This document shows, piece by piece, positions 1 through 7,239 of a DNA stretch of 13,774 nt; position 1 is the first letter of the stretch, and every line of letters begins with the position of its first letter. The notes beneath the pieces were generated by a model that saw only the letters and a list, made by a program, of their open reading frames with translations, did no database searches and was not told where the DNA came from. The position numbers were made by a program, and so were the translations under genes. Source of the stretch: Candidatus Pelagibacterales bacterium (GTDB lineage Bacteria; Pseudomonadota; Alphaproteobacteria; Pelagibacterales; AG-422-B15); assembly GCA_016777745.1 (NCBI GenBank), contig JADHQX010000021.1:1-13774 (forward strand), given 5' to 3'.

Positions 1-28
1 ATAAAATGTCTAAAGCTGGCGTTGATAT

Positions 29-457
29 TTAAATCAACATAATAAACCTTACCACAATCAAACTAACGACTACTTGACTGAATAGCCATAAGGCCCCTCT
101 AATATTAGTATCCATGCTTTTTATATGCATAAAGCTATGGGCACCCCTTAAAAGAACGTAAATCCAACAATTAGTCAGTAAAAAAACATCATTAATATTT
201 TGTAAATATGAAATTGTTGAAATCAAATAAAAAATAATTGGAAACTCAAATAAGTTAATCAAATTATTTTTAATCATAATTAACCATTCAGGTGATGCTA
301 ACTTTGGATCAAGTGGAATGCCACCTTTTTTCCATTTCTTATCATTATTTAATAACCACACTGTTCCATAGGTATGAACGAAGCCTACAATCAGCGTGAC
401 AATTACTAAAAATAAAATTGGATAGATAAGTGAATTAGTCAACTTAGAGCATTCCAC
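29..457 (-). CDS. MAPEG-like integral membrane protein (downstream copy)
   Basis: This 142-residue protein has about four hydrophobic segments (roughly residues 10-33, 68-86, 92-108 and 121-141), the size and layout of bacterial MAPEG proteins. The family motif is NLINLFEFPIIFY at residues 65-77, followed by RGAHS at 104-108 and an Arg at 120. MAPEG relatives include glutathione-dependent membrane enzymes, but many bacterial members have no known reaction, so the substrate is unknown. The gene starts with GTG at 457, inside the last codons of the upstream paralogue (14-base overlap). Translation is probably coupled to that gene. A TTG at 442, just after the upstream stop, is an alternative start. 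The core motif is nearly identical to the neighbour's at both protein and DNA level, so the pair arose by tandem duplication. Family assignment is fairly sure; function is open. Confidence 0.75.
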   Translation of the reverse strand: MECSKLTNSLIYPILFLVIVTLIVGFVHTYGTVWLLNNDKKWKKGGIPLDPKLASPEWLIMIKNNLINLFEFPIIFYLISTISYLQNINDVFLLTNCWIYVLLRGAHSFMHIKSMDTNIRGALWLFSQVVVSLIVVRFIMLI

Positions 458-872
458 ATAATCTAATAATCATATAGGCATTTATTAAAAATGCTCCAAG
501 AAATAAAGGTGCTCTAACAGGAAGTCCACCTAAAATTAAATGATTGCCAAAGATATGATAGATAGAATGAGCTAGTCTAAAATAGAAGAAATAACACGCC
601 AAATCTACAAACGTTTGATCAATATTATTAGTTGCAATTATAATAGCTATTGTGGCGTAAAAAATAATTGGAAACTCGAATAAATTAATCAAATTTCTTT
701 GGGCATTTTGTAAAATTTTATTGCCTTGAGGAAATGTTGGGTAACGATAATCTTCCCCAGGACTCGCCTTATCAATATATATAGATTTTAAACGCAATAA
801 TGTAACCAGCAAAAAAACAGCTGTTGTTAAGCAAAACATATTAAATACTGGGCTAAAAATTTCGTATTCCAT
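444..872 (-). CDS. MAPEG-like integral membrane protein (upstream copy)
   Basis: This 142-residue paralogue of the following gene has hydrophobic stretches near residues 8-28, 63-82, 88-105 and 121-140. The MAPEG core is NLINLFEFPIIFY at 60-72, followed by RLAHS at 99-103 and an Arg at 120. The loop between the first and second membrane segments (about residues 31-60) is charged and differs from the paralogue. The ATG at 872 is preceded by AAGGAGAA a few bases upstream, a good ribosome site, which supports this start. It is the first gene of a two-gene operon. The start lies about 90 bases from the divergent 33-codon gene at 961. Two different copies could form a hetero-oligomer, since MAPEG proteins are trimers, but that is inference. 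Confidence 0.77.
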   Translation of the reverse strand: MEYEIFSPVFNMFCLTTAVFLLVTLLRLKSIYIDKASPGEDYRYPTFPQGNKILQNAQRNLINLFEFPIIFYATIAIIIATNNIDQTFVDLACYFFYFRLAHSIYHIFGNHLILGGLPVRAPLFLGAFLINAYMIIRLCGML

Positions 873-888
873 GGTCTATTCTCCTTGA

Positions 889-918
889 TTGAAATTAGAA
901 TCTAGCAGATTATATATT
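889..918 (+). promoter_or_regulatory. Candidate sigma-70 promoter for the 33-codon gene
   Basis: TTGAAA at 889-894 stands 18 bases before TATATT at 913-918, or 16 bases before TATATA at 911-916. Initiation near 925 would give a 5' leader of about 35 bases containing the Shine-Dalgarno. The -35 lies next to the ribosome site of the divergent MAPEG gene. The assignment is by eye in an AT-rich region, so confidence is moderate. Confidence 0.4.
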
Positions 919-947
919 TGTTTACGATCAATTAAACATATTTATGA

Positions 948-959
948 AAGGAGGTGGTC
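948..959 (+). promoter_or_regulatory. Near full-length Shine-Dalgarno
   Basis: AAGGAGGTGGTC matches the perfect complement of the usual 16S rRNA 3' tail (AAGGAGGTGATC) at 11 of 12 bases. The GGAGG core ends six bases before the ATG at 961, an ideal spacing. Other genes in the window have weak or no recognisable Shine-Dalgarno (for example pstB, the phosphatase and the VanZ-like gene), so this site stands out and fixes the start of the small gene. Confidence 0.85.
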
Positions 960-960
960 T

Positions 961-1062
961 ATGTCTATTAGTAGTATTATGGAGCCCGCGATATTAATCG
1001 AAGGTAACCAAAATCACGTAGATATTGGAAACCTTCACTTTATGAGTGGAGCTCCGAACTAA
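961..1062 (+). CDS. Small protein, 33 aa, strongly translated; function unknown
   Basis: ATG to TAA encodes 33 residues, starting MSISSIMEPAILIEG and ending in LHFMSGAPN. Four things support a real gene: the extreme Shine-Dalgarno at 948-959, a plausible promoter at 889-918, a strong intrinsic terminator ten bases after the stop, and a base composition visibly less AT-rich than the surroundings. The peptide has no Cys, no membrane helix and no evident signal peptide. It is mildly acidic in the middle and ends in a Gly-Ala-Pro-Asn tail. I do not recognise it. It could be an abundant small protein, a precursor peptide for modification or export (no modifying enzyme is encoded nearby), or a translated segment of a regulatory RNA. 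It has no obvious tie to the flanking divergent MAPEG or convergent thioesterase genes. Confidence 0.7.
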   Translation: MSISSIMEPAILIEGNQNHVDIGNLHFMSGAPN

Positions 1063-1071
1063 AAACTACAT

Positions 1072-1105
1072 AATAACCCTCATAGCAATATGAGGGTTAT
1101 TTTTT
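1072..1105 (+). terminator. Intrinsic terminator of the 33-codon gene (possibly bidirectional)
   Basis: The 13-base arms 1072-1084 (AATAACCCTCATA) and 1089-1101 pair perfectly around a GCAA tetraloop. The stem is followed by a run of T at 1100-1105. It sits ten bases after the small gene's stop and directly abuts the stop of the convergent thioesterase gene (TAA complement at 1104-1106). It may therefore also end that transcript, although the T-tract on that side is less well placed. Confidence 0.9.
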
Positions 1106-1469
1106 ATTTAAGATTTGGTTTAAATTTTCTAGGCTTACCTTTTTCATTAACCGCAACATATTCCAACGTACCGTCAGCAACTATTATTTCTTTCTGATTT
1201 TTCTCAACCCTTTTAGCTTCTAGTAAAAAGATCATCTTTGAACCTTTAATTTCTTTAATAGATCCATAAACACAAATAAATTTACCAACATGCATTGGGC
1301 TTTTATATTTAAGTTGTATATTGGCTAAAACTGCATCTCCACCAGAAACCATCATTGAATAATAAATGCCTCCATGAGCAACTTGTTTTGCAATCCATGC
1401 ACCATGACCTGTGCCATAGGGATTAGTATCAGGTGGCTGACAAATATTACGTATTAATAATTTCTTCAT
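1104..1469 (-). CDS. YciA-type hotdog acyl-CoA thioesterase homologue, active-site Asp absent
   Basis: The 121 residues align along their length with YciA-family acyl-CoA thioesterases. Visible landmarks are PPDTNPYG (12-19), GAWI (23-26), the strand YKSPMHVGKFICVYG (55-69) and the C-terminal YVAVNEKGKPR (104-114). Known members hydrolyse a broad range of acyl-CoAs in the cytoplasm. In YciA the helix after GGW carries an Asp (pattern GGWLMSQMD) needed for catalysis. Here the aligned residue is Ala31 (GAWIAKQVA), and the preceding loop is also altered. The protein may be inactive, bind acyl-CoA without hydrolysis, or use another residue. The ATG at 1469 overlaps the stop of the upstream VanZ-like gene (ATGA), so the two are translationally coupled. 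The hotdog-fold call is secure; an active thioesterase is doubtful. Confidence 0.8.
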   Translation of the reverse strand: MKKLLIRNICQPPDTNPYGTGHGAWIAKQVAHGGIYYSMMVSGGDAVLANIQLKYKSPMHVGKFICVYGSIKEIKGSKMIFLLEAKRVEKNQKEIIVADGTLEYVAVNEKGKPRKFKPNLK

Positions 1470-1825
1470 ATTCTTTTTCTATAATAATTAACAATAGCAA
1501 TTCCAACAACACATCCAATTATGTTAAACAAGCCGTCTAAAATTTCAAAATCTCTATACGGTATCACAAAATGAGTGAATTCAATAAAAAGACTTACGAT
1601 TAAAGCAAGGGTAACAGCATAAATATTATCGTTTGTTCTATTATTAGTAATTTGTGCAAGTATTCCAAGTAATAAAAAGGTTAAAAAATGAAAGATTTTA
1701 TCTAAATCCAGACCACTGGTTTTCTCTAAATATCTGTCAATGGAAACAGGCCTAGTATACATAAATATTACGTAAGCCATGTACGCATAAAAAATACCCT
1801 TTTTAAGATACGTCATAATATTCAT
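1466..1825 (-). CDS. VanZ-like membrane protein
   Basis: From the ATG at 1825 this is a 119-residue protein with about four membrane helices (roughly residues 8-24, 44-60, 67-86 and 97-115). It shows the VanZ-like pattern DKIFHFLTFLLLG at 42-54, then SLFIEFTHFVIPYRDFEILD at 78-97 and NIIG at 101-104. VanZ relates to teicoplanin resistance in Gram-positives. In proteobacteria the family is widespread and its role unknown, so a resistance function should not be inferred. An open frame continues upstream to 1918, but that would run into the divergent dehydrogenase gene and add a non-hydrophobic segment, so I chose 1825; an ATG at 1816 is also possible. No clear Shine-Dalgarno is present. The stop overlaps the start of the thioesterase homologue. 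Confidence 0.72.
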   Translation of the reverse strand: MNIMTYLKKGIFYAYMAYVIFMYTRPVSIDRYLEKTSGLDLDKIFHFLTFLLLGILAQITNNRTNDNIYAVTLALIVSLFIEFTHFVIPYRDFEILDGLFNIIGCVVGIAIVNYYRKRI

Positions 1826-1838
1826 CGTATAACTTTTA

Positions 1839-1844
1839 TATAAT
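1839..1844 (+). promoter_or_regulatory. Candidate -10 element for the SDR operon
   Basis: A perfect TATAAT lies 17 bases before the ATG at 1862, in the 36-base gap between the divergent VanZ-like gene and the SDR gene. No convincing -35 element is seen at 16-18 bases upstream. Initiation here would give a leader of only about ten bases with no Shine-Dalgarno, so the mRNA would be nearly leaderless. Confidence 0.35.
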
Positions 1845-1861
1845 TCAAGTATATTAACAAC

Positions 1862-2542
1862 ATGAAAAATATTTTGATAACTGGTGCTAACCGTGGAATT
1901 GGACTTATGTTTGCCCAATCTTTTGCTGATATCGTCAATACAGTCTACGCGTCTACTAGAGATATAAATAACTGCGATGAGTTAAAAAAGATTAAAAATA
2001 TCGAAATATTAGAATTAGATTTATTAGATAAAAATAGCATTAAGTCGTTCTGTGCTGAAGTTAAAGATATTCCTTTTGATCTTATCTTAAATAATGCTGG
2101 CACATTTCAAGATGAACAAATGGAAGAAACAAATTTAGATCCTGAGTTGTGGCTTGATGAAATAATGATTAATGCCATTGGACCAATAACTTTAACCCAA
2201 AAATTAAAAGAAAATTTAATGAGTGGAGTTGACAAAAAAGTTGTCTTTATTTCTAGTCAAATGGGAAGTATTGATGACAATTATTCAGGTGGATATTATT
2301 TTTACAGAACTAGTAAATCAGCTCTTAATTCTGCAGCTAAAAGCTTGTCTATTGATTGGAAAGCAAACAATATTGCAGTCTTAATGCTTCACCCTGGATG
2401 GGTGAAAACCGACATGGGTGGATCTAAAGCAAAACTAGAAATCAGCGAAAGTGTTACTAGTATGCTTCATGTAATAGATTCATTCGATATTTCAAAAACT
2501 GGTTCATTTATTAATTATGATGGGAAAAAGCTCGAATGGTAG
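1862..2542 (+). CDS. Short-chain dehydrogenase/reductase (SDR), C-factor-like
   Basis: This 226-residue classical SDR has a Rossmann fold binding NAD(P). Motifs are the cofactor glycine motif TGANRGIG at 7-14, NNAG at 77-80, the structural/catalytic Asn in MINAIGP (104), Ser131/132, and the catalytic Tyr148-x-x-x-Lys152 (YRTSK). HPGWVKTDMGG at 178-187 is the usual PG segment after strand six. All catalytic residues are present, so it should be an active oxidoreductase, but the substrate cannot be told. The length and the HPGWV(K/R)TDMGG segment resemble the C-factor/CsgA-like SDR group. It is the first gene of a three-gene operon and overlaps the next gene by seven bases. The start is the first ATG, which places the glycine motif at the normal distance from the N-terminus. 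Confidence 0.88.
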   Translation: MKNILITGANRGIGLMFAQSFADIVNTVYASTRDINNCDELKKIKNIEILELDLLDKNSIKSFCAEVKDIPFDLILNNAGTFQDEQMEETNLDPELWLDEIMINAIGPITLTQKLKENLMSGVDKKVVFISSQMGSIDDNYSGGYYFYRTSKSALNSAAKSLSIDWKANNIAVLMLHPGWVKTDMGGSKAKLEISESVTSMLHVIDSFDISKTGSFINYDGKKLEW

Positions 2543-3156
2543 AAAGTAATACCCTTCCCGATCACTATAACGATATTGATAAAATATATGATGAAATATG
2601 GTCTAGACTAAGGATTGGCAAAAAAGATCGTAACTCTGAATTCCATCAATGCTATGTGGCATCATCTGGTAATGAATTTCCATCAGTTCGAACTGTTGTT
2701 TTAAGACATGTAGACAAGGACCTGCTCACAATTGGTTTTCATACAGATATAAGATCTAGTAAAATCAATGATATAAAGACTAATTCTAATGTAACAGTTT
2801 TACTTTATGATCATGCTGCTAAAATACAGTTAAAAATCAATGGAATTGCGGAAATTAACCATAAAAATGCTAATACAAAAGCAGTTTGGTCAAATATAAG
2901 AGATTTTAGCAAAAAATGTTACCTTGTAAAAAATGCCCCTGGAACTGAGTCAAGTACGCCTATATCTGGCTATCCAGAACAATATGAAGATATGCTTCCC
3001 TCTCCTGAAGAACTAGAATTAGGTTATGAAAATTTCACCTATGTAAATATAAACATAAAAGCTATTGAATGGCTTTATTTGCACCAAAATGGTCACCGAA
3101 GAGCTAAGTTTACGATTAGCAAAACTAAAATAGATAAACAATGGATCGCTCCCTAA
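2536..3156 (+). CDS. Pyridoxamine 5'-phosphate oxidase-like FMN-binding protein
   Basis: This 206-residue protein belongs to the split-barrel PNPOx-like flavoprotein superfamily. Recognisable elements are SVRTVVLRHVD near residues 50-60, FHTDIRSSKINDI near 68-80, LLYDHAAKIQLKINGIAEI near 89-107, and the C-terminal segment EWLYLHQNGHRRAKF near 178-192, ending KQWIAP. The VVLR and TDxRSxK segments line the FMN phosphate site in this superfamily. The pattern fits the general PNPOx-like group better than true PdxH, although the end resembles PdxH's Trp-x-x-x-Pro tail. A role in B6 salvage is therefore possible but not established. The ATG at 2536 overlaps the stop of the SDR gene (ATGGTAG), and the next gene starts three bases after the stop. 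Confidence 0.78.
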   Translation: MVESNTLPDHYNDIDKIYDEIWSRLRIGKKDRNSEFHQCYVASSGNEFPSVRTVVLRHVDKDLLTIGFHTDIRSSKINDIKTNSNVTVLLYDHAAKIQLKINGIAEINHKNANTKAVWSNIRDFSKKCYLVKNAPGTESSTPISGYPEQYEDMLPSPEELELGYENFTYVNINIKAIEWLYLHQNGHRRAKFTISKTKIDKQWIAP

Positions 3157-3159
3157 AGC

Positions 3160-3993
3160 ATGAGCGTTTTAGTAATCCTTATTATTGCAGCTATATTGCA
3201 TGCTTCCTGGAATGCCTTTGTTAAAGATCAGAACAATGGTCTTGTTACAGTAACTATCATTTCATCTTCAATGGCATGTATTGCTTTGCCATTAACTTTT
3301 ATTGTGGGTTTACCATCTTCTGAAATATGGATTTATTTAGGTATCAGTACGCTTGCTCATACCTTATACATGCATTCAATGACACGTGCTTATGCACTAT
3401 ACGATTTTTCTATTGCTTACCCTTTTGCCAGAGGTTTGGCTCCCCTACTTACAACCGTAATTTTAATCTTTTTTTTCAACGCTCAAGTTAGTCTCATAGA
3501 GATACTAGGAATATTATTAATTGTAGGTGCAATTTTTCTTCTTTTACCAAAAGCAATTACCAAGATTAAAGTGAGTGACTTAATTTCAATGTCATACTTC
3601 CCTCTTGCCATAGCGTTTTATACCATTGTAGATGCAGAAGGAATTCAACATGCCACTAATCCTTACCAATACATGGTTTGGATCTTTATTTTAGCATCAG
3701 TTCCAATGCTAATTTACAATTTAACATTTAATAGAAGTCATTTGATTACTACATTAAGTAGTCAAAAATTAAAATTTTTTGTCACTGCTCTAGTCTCTAT
3801 TACCTCTTATACTCTGGTTTTATGGGCCTATACGAAAGCTCCTACTCATTATGTCGCCTCAGTAAGAGAAAGTAGTATTATATTTGCCTCATTGATCGGT
3901 CTGTATTTTTTTAAGGAAAGTGGTATTATAAAAAGATTGCTTGCGACAATAGTATTATTTGCAGGCGTAGTAATTCTTGAATATGCGTCTTAA
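3160..3993 (+). CDS. EamA/DMT-family transporter
   Basis: This 277-residue inner-membrane protein has about nine or ten hydrophobic segments, typical of drug/metabolite transporters of the EamA fold with two repeated halves. The N-terminal HASWNAFVK at 14-22 and the SIAYPFARGLAPLLT segment at 84-98 are characteristic of a DMT subgroup. That subgroup includes membrane proteins annotated as associated with phosphonate utilisation, but no phosphonate genes are present here, so the substrate is unknown. It is the last gene of the SDR-flavoprotein-transporter operon, so exporting or importing the substrate of that pair is a reasonable guess. It ends two bases from the stop of the convergent aquaporin gene, with no hairpin plus T-tract between them. 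Confidence 0.8.
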   Translation: MSVLVILIIAAILHASWNAFVKDQNNGLVTVTIISSSMACIALPLTFIVGLPSSEIWIYLGISTLAHTLYMHSMTRAYALYDFSIAYPFARGLAPLLTTVILIFFFNAQVSLIEILGILLIVGAIFLLLPKAITKIKVSDLISMSYFPLAIAFYTIVDAEGIQHATNPYQYMVWIFILASVPMLIYNLTFNRSHLITTLSSQKLKFFVTALVSITSYTLVLWAYTKAPTHYVASVRESSIIFASLIGLYFFKESGIIKRLLATIVLFAGVVILEYAS

Positions 3994-3995
3994 TA

Positions 3996-4655
3996 TTAAG
4001 AGTTGTTATTAAAAAGTCTCAATATTAGAAATGCTATAATTAGTCCAAATAATTGAGCAATGATAAATGGGATTACATTATTAAGATCTATTCCAGTAAA
4101 CGTATTTGTTAACGAGCGAGCTATCGTAACAGCTGGATTTGCAAATGAGGTTGAAGAAGTAAACCAGTACGCGCCGGTTATATATAAAGCAACAATAATA
4201 GCAGGATCTTTTTTAGACTTGATAGATAGTACTATTGAGATTAATAGCCCAATTGAAGCTATTACTTCAGAAACAAGGATATTTATTCCTGATCTATCTT
4301 TGTTTGATAAATCAATAAAGAGTTCATTAAATAAATAATTTGCCAAAATAGCCCCAGAAATTCCTCCAATAATCTGAATAATTACATAAGAAACAAAGGT
4401 TAAGTTATTCAATTCATTATATATTCGAAAATATGAAGAAACTATTGGATTGAAGTGGGCACCAGAGATTGGAGCAAAAATAGTTATAATTACATACAAC
4501 ATTGCTCCTGTTGCAATAGCATTTGCTAAAAGAACAACCCCCTCATTGTTAGGAGATAAATTATTGGCCATTATACCTGATCCAACAACACTGAATACAA
4601 GCATAAGAGTGCCAATGTACTCAGCTAAAAGTTTTTGATTAAGAGAATAAGGCAT
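3996..4655 (-). CDS. aqpS: AqpS-like aquaglyceroporin (probable arsenite channel)
   Basis: This 219-residue major intrinsic protein has six membrane helices and two half-helix loops. The first loop reads GAHFNPI (65-71), with NPI in place of NPA. The second reads SFANPAVTIARSL (170-182), with the selectivity-filter Arg at 180. The second-loop sequence and the following TNTFTGI closely resemble the aquaglyceroporin AqpS, which in some rhizobia replaces an arsenite pump and lets arsenite leave the cell. The gene lies three bases after arsC, the same arsC/aqpS pairing known from those operons, which supports an arsenite-efflux role over general water or glycerol transport. It is the last gene of the phosphate operon and meets the EamA gene tail to tail. 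The gene symbol is assigned from context and motif similarity. Confidence 0.8.
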   Translation of the reverse strand: MPYSLNQKLLAEYIGTLMLVFSVVGSGIMANNLSPNNEGVVLLANAIATGAMLYVIITIFAPISGAHFNPIVSSYFRIYNELNNLTFVSYVIIQIIGGISGAILANYLFNELFIDLSNKDRSGINILVSEVIASIGLLISIVLSIKSKKDPAIIVALYITGAYWFTSSTSFANPAVTIARSLTNTFTGIDLNNVIPFIIAQLFGLIIAFLILRLFNNNS

Positions 4656-4658
4656 TAT

Positions 4659-5081
4659 TTATTTTATTAAATTTTCTTGTATTAATTTATCAATGTAGTG
4701 ATAAGTGCTATGAAATTTATTTATGTCTTGTTGAGATGGATCTTCTTTGTTAGCTGGGTCTTCAATATTAAAATGAAATGTTTTAGGAGCTCCTGGCCAG
4801 ACAGGACACACTTCCTTTGATGCTTGATGACAAACAGTTACTACATAATCCATTATTGGTTTACTGCTCTCAGAAAATTTTTCCCAACTTTTGCTGTAAA
4901 GATTATCAACCGGTATTTTTAATTCATCCAATATCTGAATTGTCATCGGATTAATTATTCCAGATGAATTACTTCCTGCACTAAAGCCTCTTAAATAATT
5001 TGAGTATTTATAATTAGTTATTGCTTCCGCTATGATGCTTCTTGCAGAATTTTGAGTACATAAATAAAGAACATTTTTCAT
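4659..5081 (-). CDS. arsC: Arsenate reductase, thioredoxin-coupled, LMW-phosphatase fold
   Basis: These 140 residues have the low-molecular-weight tyrosine phosphatase fold. The P-loop is CTQNSARS (C8 to S15, CX5R). Two further cysteines, C84 and C92 (VCHQASKEVCP), complete the three-cysteine relay used by thioredoxin-coupled arsenate reductases, and Asp108 of EDPA is the likely general acid. The spacing C8/C84/C92 is close to the C10/C82/C89 of the staphylococcal enzyme. Plain tyrosine phosphatases of this fold lack the second and third cysteines, which favours reduction of As(V) to As(III). The gene begins two bases after the phoB stop and is followed three bases later by the aquaglyceroporin gene. 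It should be transcribed with the pst genes and so respond to phosphate starvation. No arsR-like regulator is nearby. Confidence 0.88.
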   Translation of the reverse strand: MKNVLYLCTQNSARSIIAEAITNYKYSNYLRGFSAGSNSSGIINPMTIQILDELKIPVDNLYSKSWEKFSESSKPIMDYVVTVCHQASKEVCPVWPGAPKTFHFNIEDPANKEDPSQQDINKFHSTYHYIDKLIQENLIK

Positions 5082-5083
5082 AT

Positions 5084-5770
5084 TTACGCACCAAGTGAAT
5101 AGCCTGCTGAACGAATTGTTCTGATAGGGTCTAACTTAAAACCATCATTTAGAGATTTTCTCAATCTTCTAATGTGGACATCAACCGTTCTTGGCTCAAC
5201 ATAGGGACTTGTAGTCCAAACATAATCTAATAATTGCTGTCTAGAAAAAACTCTACCTTGATTTTCCATCAAAAATCTTAGTAAGTTAAATTCAGTTGGC
5301 CCTAGCTTAATATCTACTCCATCACGAGAAACTTTGTGAGTAGATATGTCCAATATTATTCCTTGATAAGTTAATTTTTCATCATAAAAGGCAGGTCTTA
5401 TTCGTTTTAAAACAGCTTTAACTCTTGCTATAAGTTCATTAACCGAAAACGGCTTTGTTATATAATCATCAATTTCACTATTAAATGCCCTGACCTTGTC
5501 AGCCTCTTCACTTTTGGCAGTTAACATTATTATTGGAATATTTTTTGTATCTTTATTTTTTCTAACTCTTCGAGAAATCTCAAGACCAGAAAGACTTGGT
5601 ATCATCCAATCAACTATCATTAAATCATATTTAACATCGCCAAAAATTTGATCAATTGCAGATTCTCCATCTTTACATAAATCAACGCTATAATTATTTT
5701 TTTCTAAGTTATATTTGATTAATTCTGAAATTGAAATTTCATCCTCAATTATTAGAATTTTTAGCTTCAT
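5084..5770 (-). CDS. phoB: Phosphate regulon response regulator PhoB
   Basis: From the ATG at 5770 this is a 228-residue OmpR/PhoB-type regulator. The receiver domain (1-122) has the acidic pocket E9/D10, phosphoacceptor Asp54 in VDWMIP, Thr84 and Lys106 in TKPF. The C-terminal winged helix (about 130-228) ends with the usual recognition helix EPRTVDVHIRRLRKSL (192-207) and a GYSL wing. The VDWM(I/L)P phosphoacceptor segment and the operon position identify PhoB rather than another OmpR-family member. The frame is open to 5791, but the extra seven residues overlap phoU and do not belong to the fold; 5770 lies just after the phoU stop. The usual GADDY of the receiver is SEIDDY here, a mild divergence. 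PhoB should activate its own operon through the box upstream of pstS. Confidence 0.93.
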   Translation of the reverse strand: MKLKILIIEDEISISELIKYNLEKNNYSVDLCKDGESAIDQIFGDVKYDLMIVDWMIPSLSGLEISRRVRKNKDTKNIPIIMLTAKSEEADKVRAFNSEIDDYITKPFSVNELIARVKAVLKRIRPAFYDEKLTYQGIILDISTHKVSRDGVDIKLGPTEFNLLRFLMENQGRVFSRQQLLDYVWTTSPYVEPRTVDVHIRRLRKSLNDGFKLDPIRTIRSAGYSLGA

Positions 5771-5772
5771 TA

Positions 5773-6467
5773 TTATTCTAATGATTCCCAATCATCTTCG
5801 TTCGAAGATTGTCTGATTAGTATTTCCCCTTTAACAATAAAGTGAATATCCTCCGCAATATTTTGAACATAGTCTCCAATGCGTTCGATATTTTTTGCAA
5901 TTGCTAGAAGTTGAGAACAGCCAGGAATGGTCTCGGGTTTTTTGGCCATTGTTTTGAGAAGATGTTTATATATTTTTACATAAGATTGATCGATTACAAT
6001 ATCGTTATCCCAAACTTCTAAGGCCAACTCTCCTGACTTTGCAACATAAGCATCTAATACTTTTGTAATACTTAATTGAACTTCGCTTGCCATTTTCGAA
6101 ATTTCAGCGATTGGTGAGTCTGGCATATATATTTTTAAATCAGCTGCTCTTTTGGCGACATTTGTCGCATGATCACCCATTCTTTCAAGATCTTTTGCAA
6201 TTGTGACCGCAGATAAAACTGTCCTTAAATCAATGGCGATCGGCTGTCTCATTGCAATAACTTTGTAAATTAGCTCATGAATTTCTTTTTCCAGATCATC
6301 AATTTTATTGTCATCTTTAATAACCTGATCAGCTAAAGATGTGTCTTTATCGGAAAGAGATTTTATTGCGTTCTTTAATTGAGATTCAACTAAACCACCT
6401 AATTTAATTAAATTCGTATTAATTAAGTTTAATTGATCGTCATAGGCTGAAACTATATGATCACTCA

Positions 6468-6468
<1 letters not shown>
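5773..6468 (-). CDS. phoU: Phosphate signalling protein PhoU
   Basis: The 231 residues form the two three-helix-bundle repeats of PhoU. Each repeat ends with the metal-binding E/DxxxD-type signature: DLERMGDHATN at 93-103 and NIERIGDYVQN at 193-203. An AMRQPIAIDLR segment at 72-82 is also typical. PhoU is a cytoplasmic peripheral protein. It mediates between the Pst transporter and PhoR, damping PhoB activation when phosphate is plentiful and limiting uptake. The start ATG overlaps the pstB stop by one base (TAATG), indicating translational coupling, and phoB starts two bases after the stop. Length matches the family, and the C-terminus is a short acidic tail (EDDWESLE). Confidence 0.95.
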
Positions 6469-7229
<761 letters not shown>

Positions 7230-7239
7230 GAAATGTATT

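Noticed and set aside
1..32. Plus-strand frame ending at 30-32 (reading KMSKAGVDI, stop) that could be the tail of a gene entering from the left.
   Set aside because: Only about ten codons are visible and nothing is recognisable. It may be real, but it cannot be supported from this window.
21..37. Inverted repeat GTTGAT/ATCAAC around the stop of the downstream MAPEG gene.
   Set aside because: Six A/T-rich pairs with no T-tract on either side; not convincing as a terminator.
1466..1825. Glycopeptide-resistance function from the VanZ similarity.
   Set aside because: No other van genes are present, and VanZ-like proteins in proteobacteria are common without any resistance link.
1826..1918. N-terminal extension of the VanZ-like protein up to 1918.
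   Set aside because: It would overlap the divergent SDR gene and adds polar residues with no family match; the ATG at 1825 gives a normal VanZ-like length.
4060..4338. 92-codon plus-strand open frame inside the aquaporin gene, and similar ones at 7496-7822, 11547-11834 and 12902-13141.
   Set aside because: They mirror strongly coding minus-strand genes with clear family motifs, have no domain pattern of their own and no ribosome site.
4937..4948. Isolated TGTCAT-like half-sites on the plus strand (also near 1735 and 8485) considered as Pho boxes.
   Set aside because: Each lies inside a coding region and lacks the second repeat eleven bases away.
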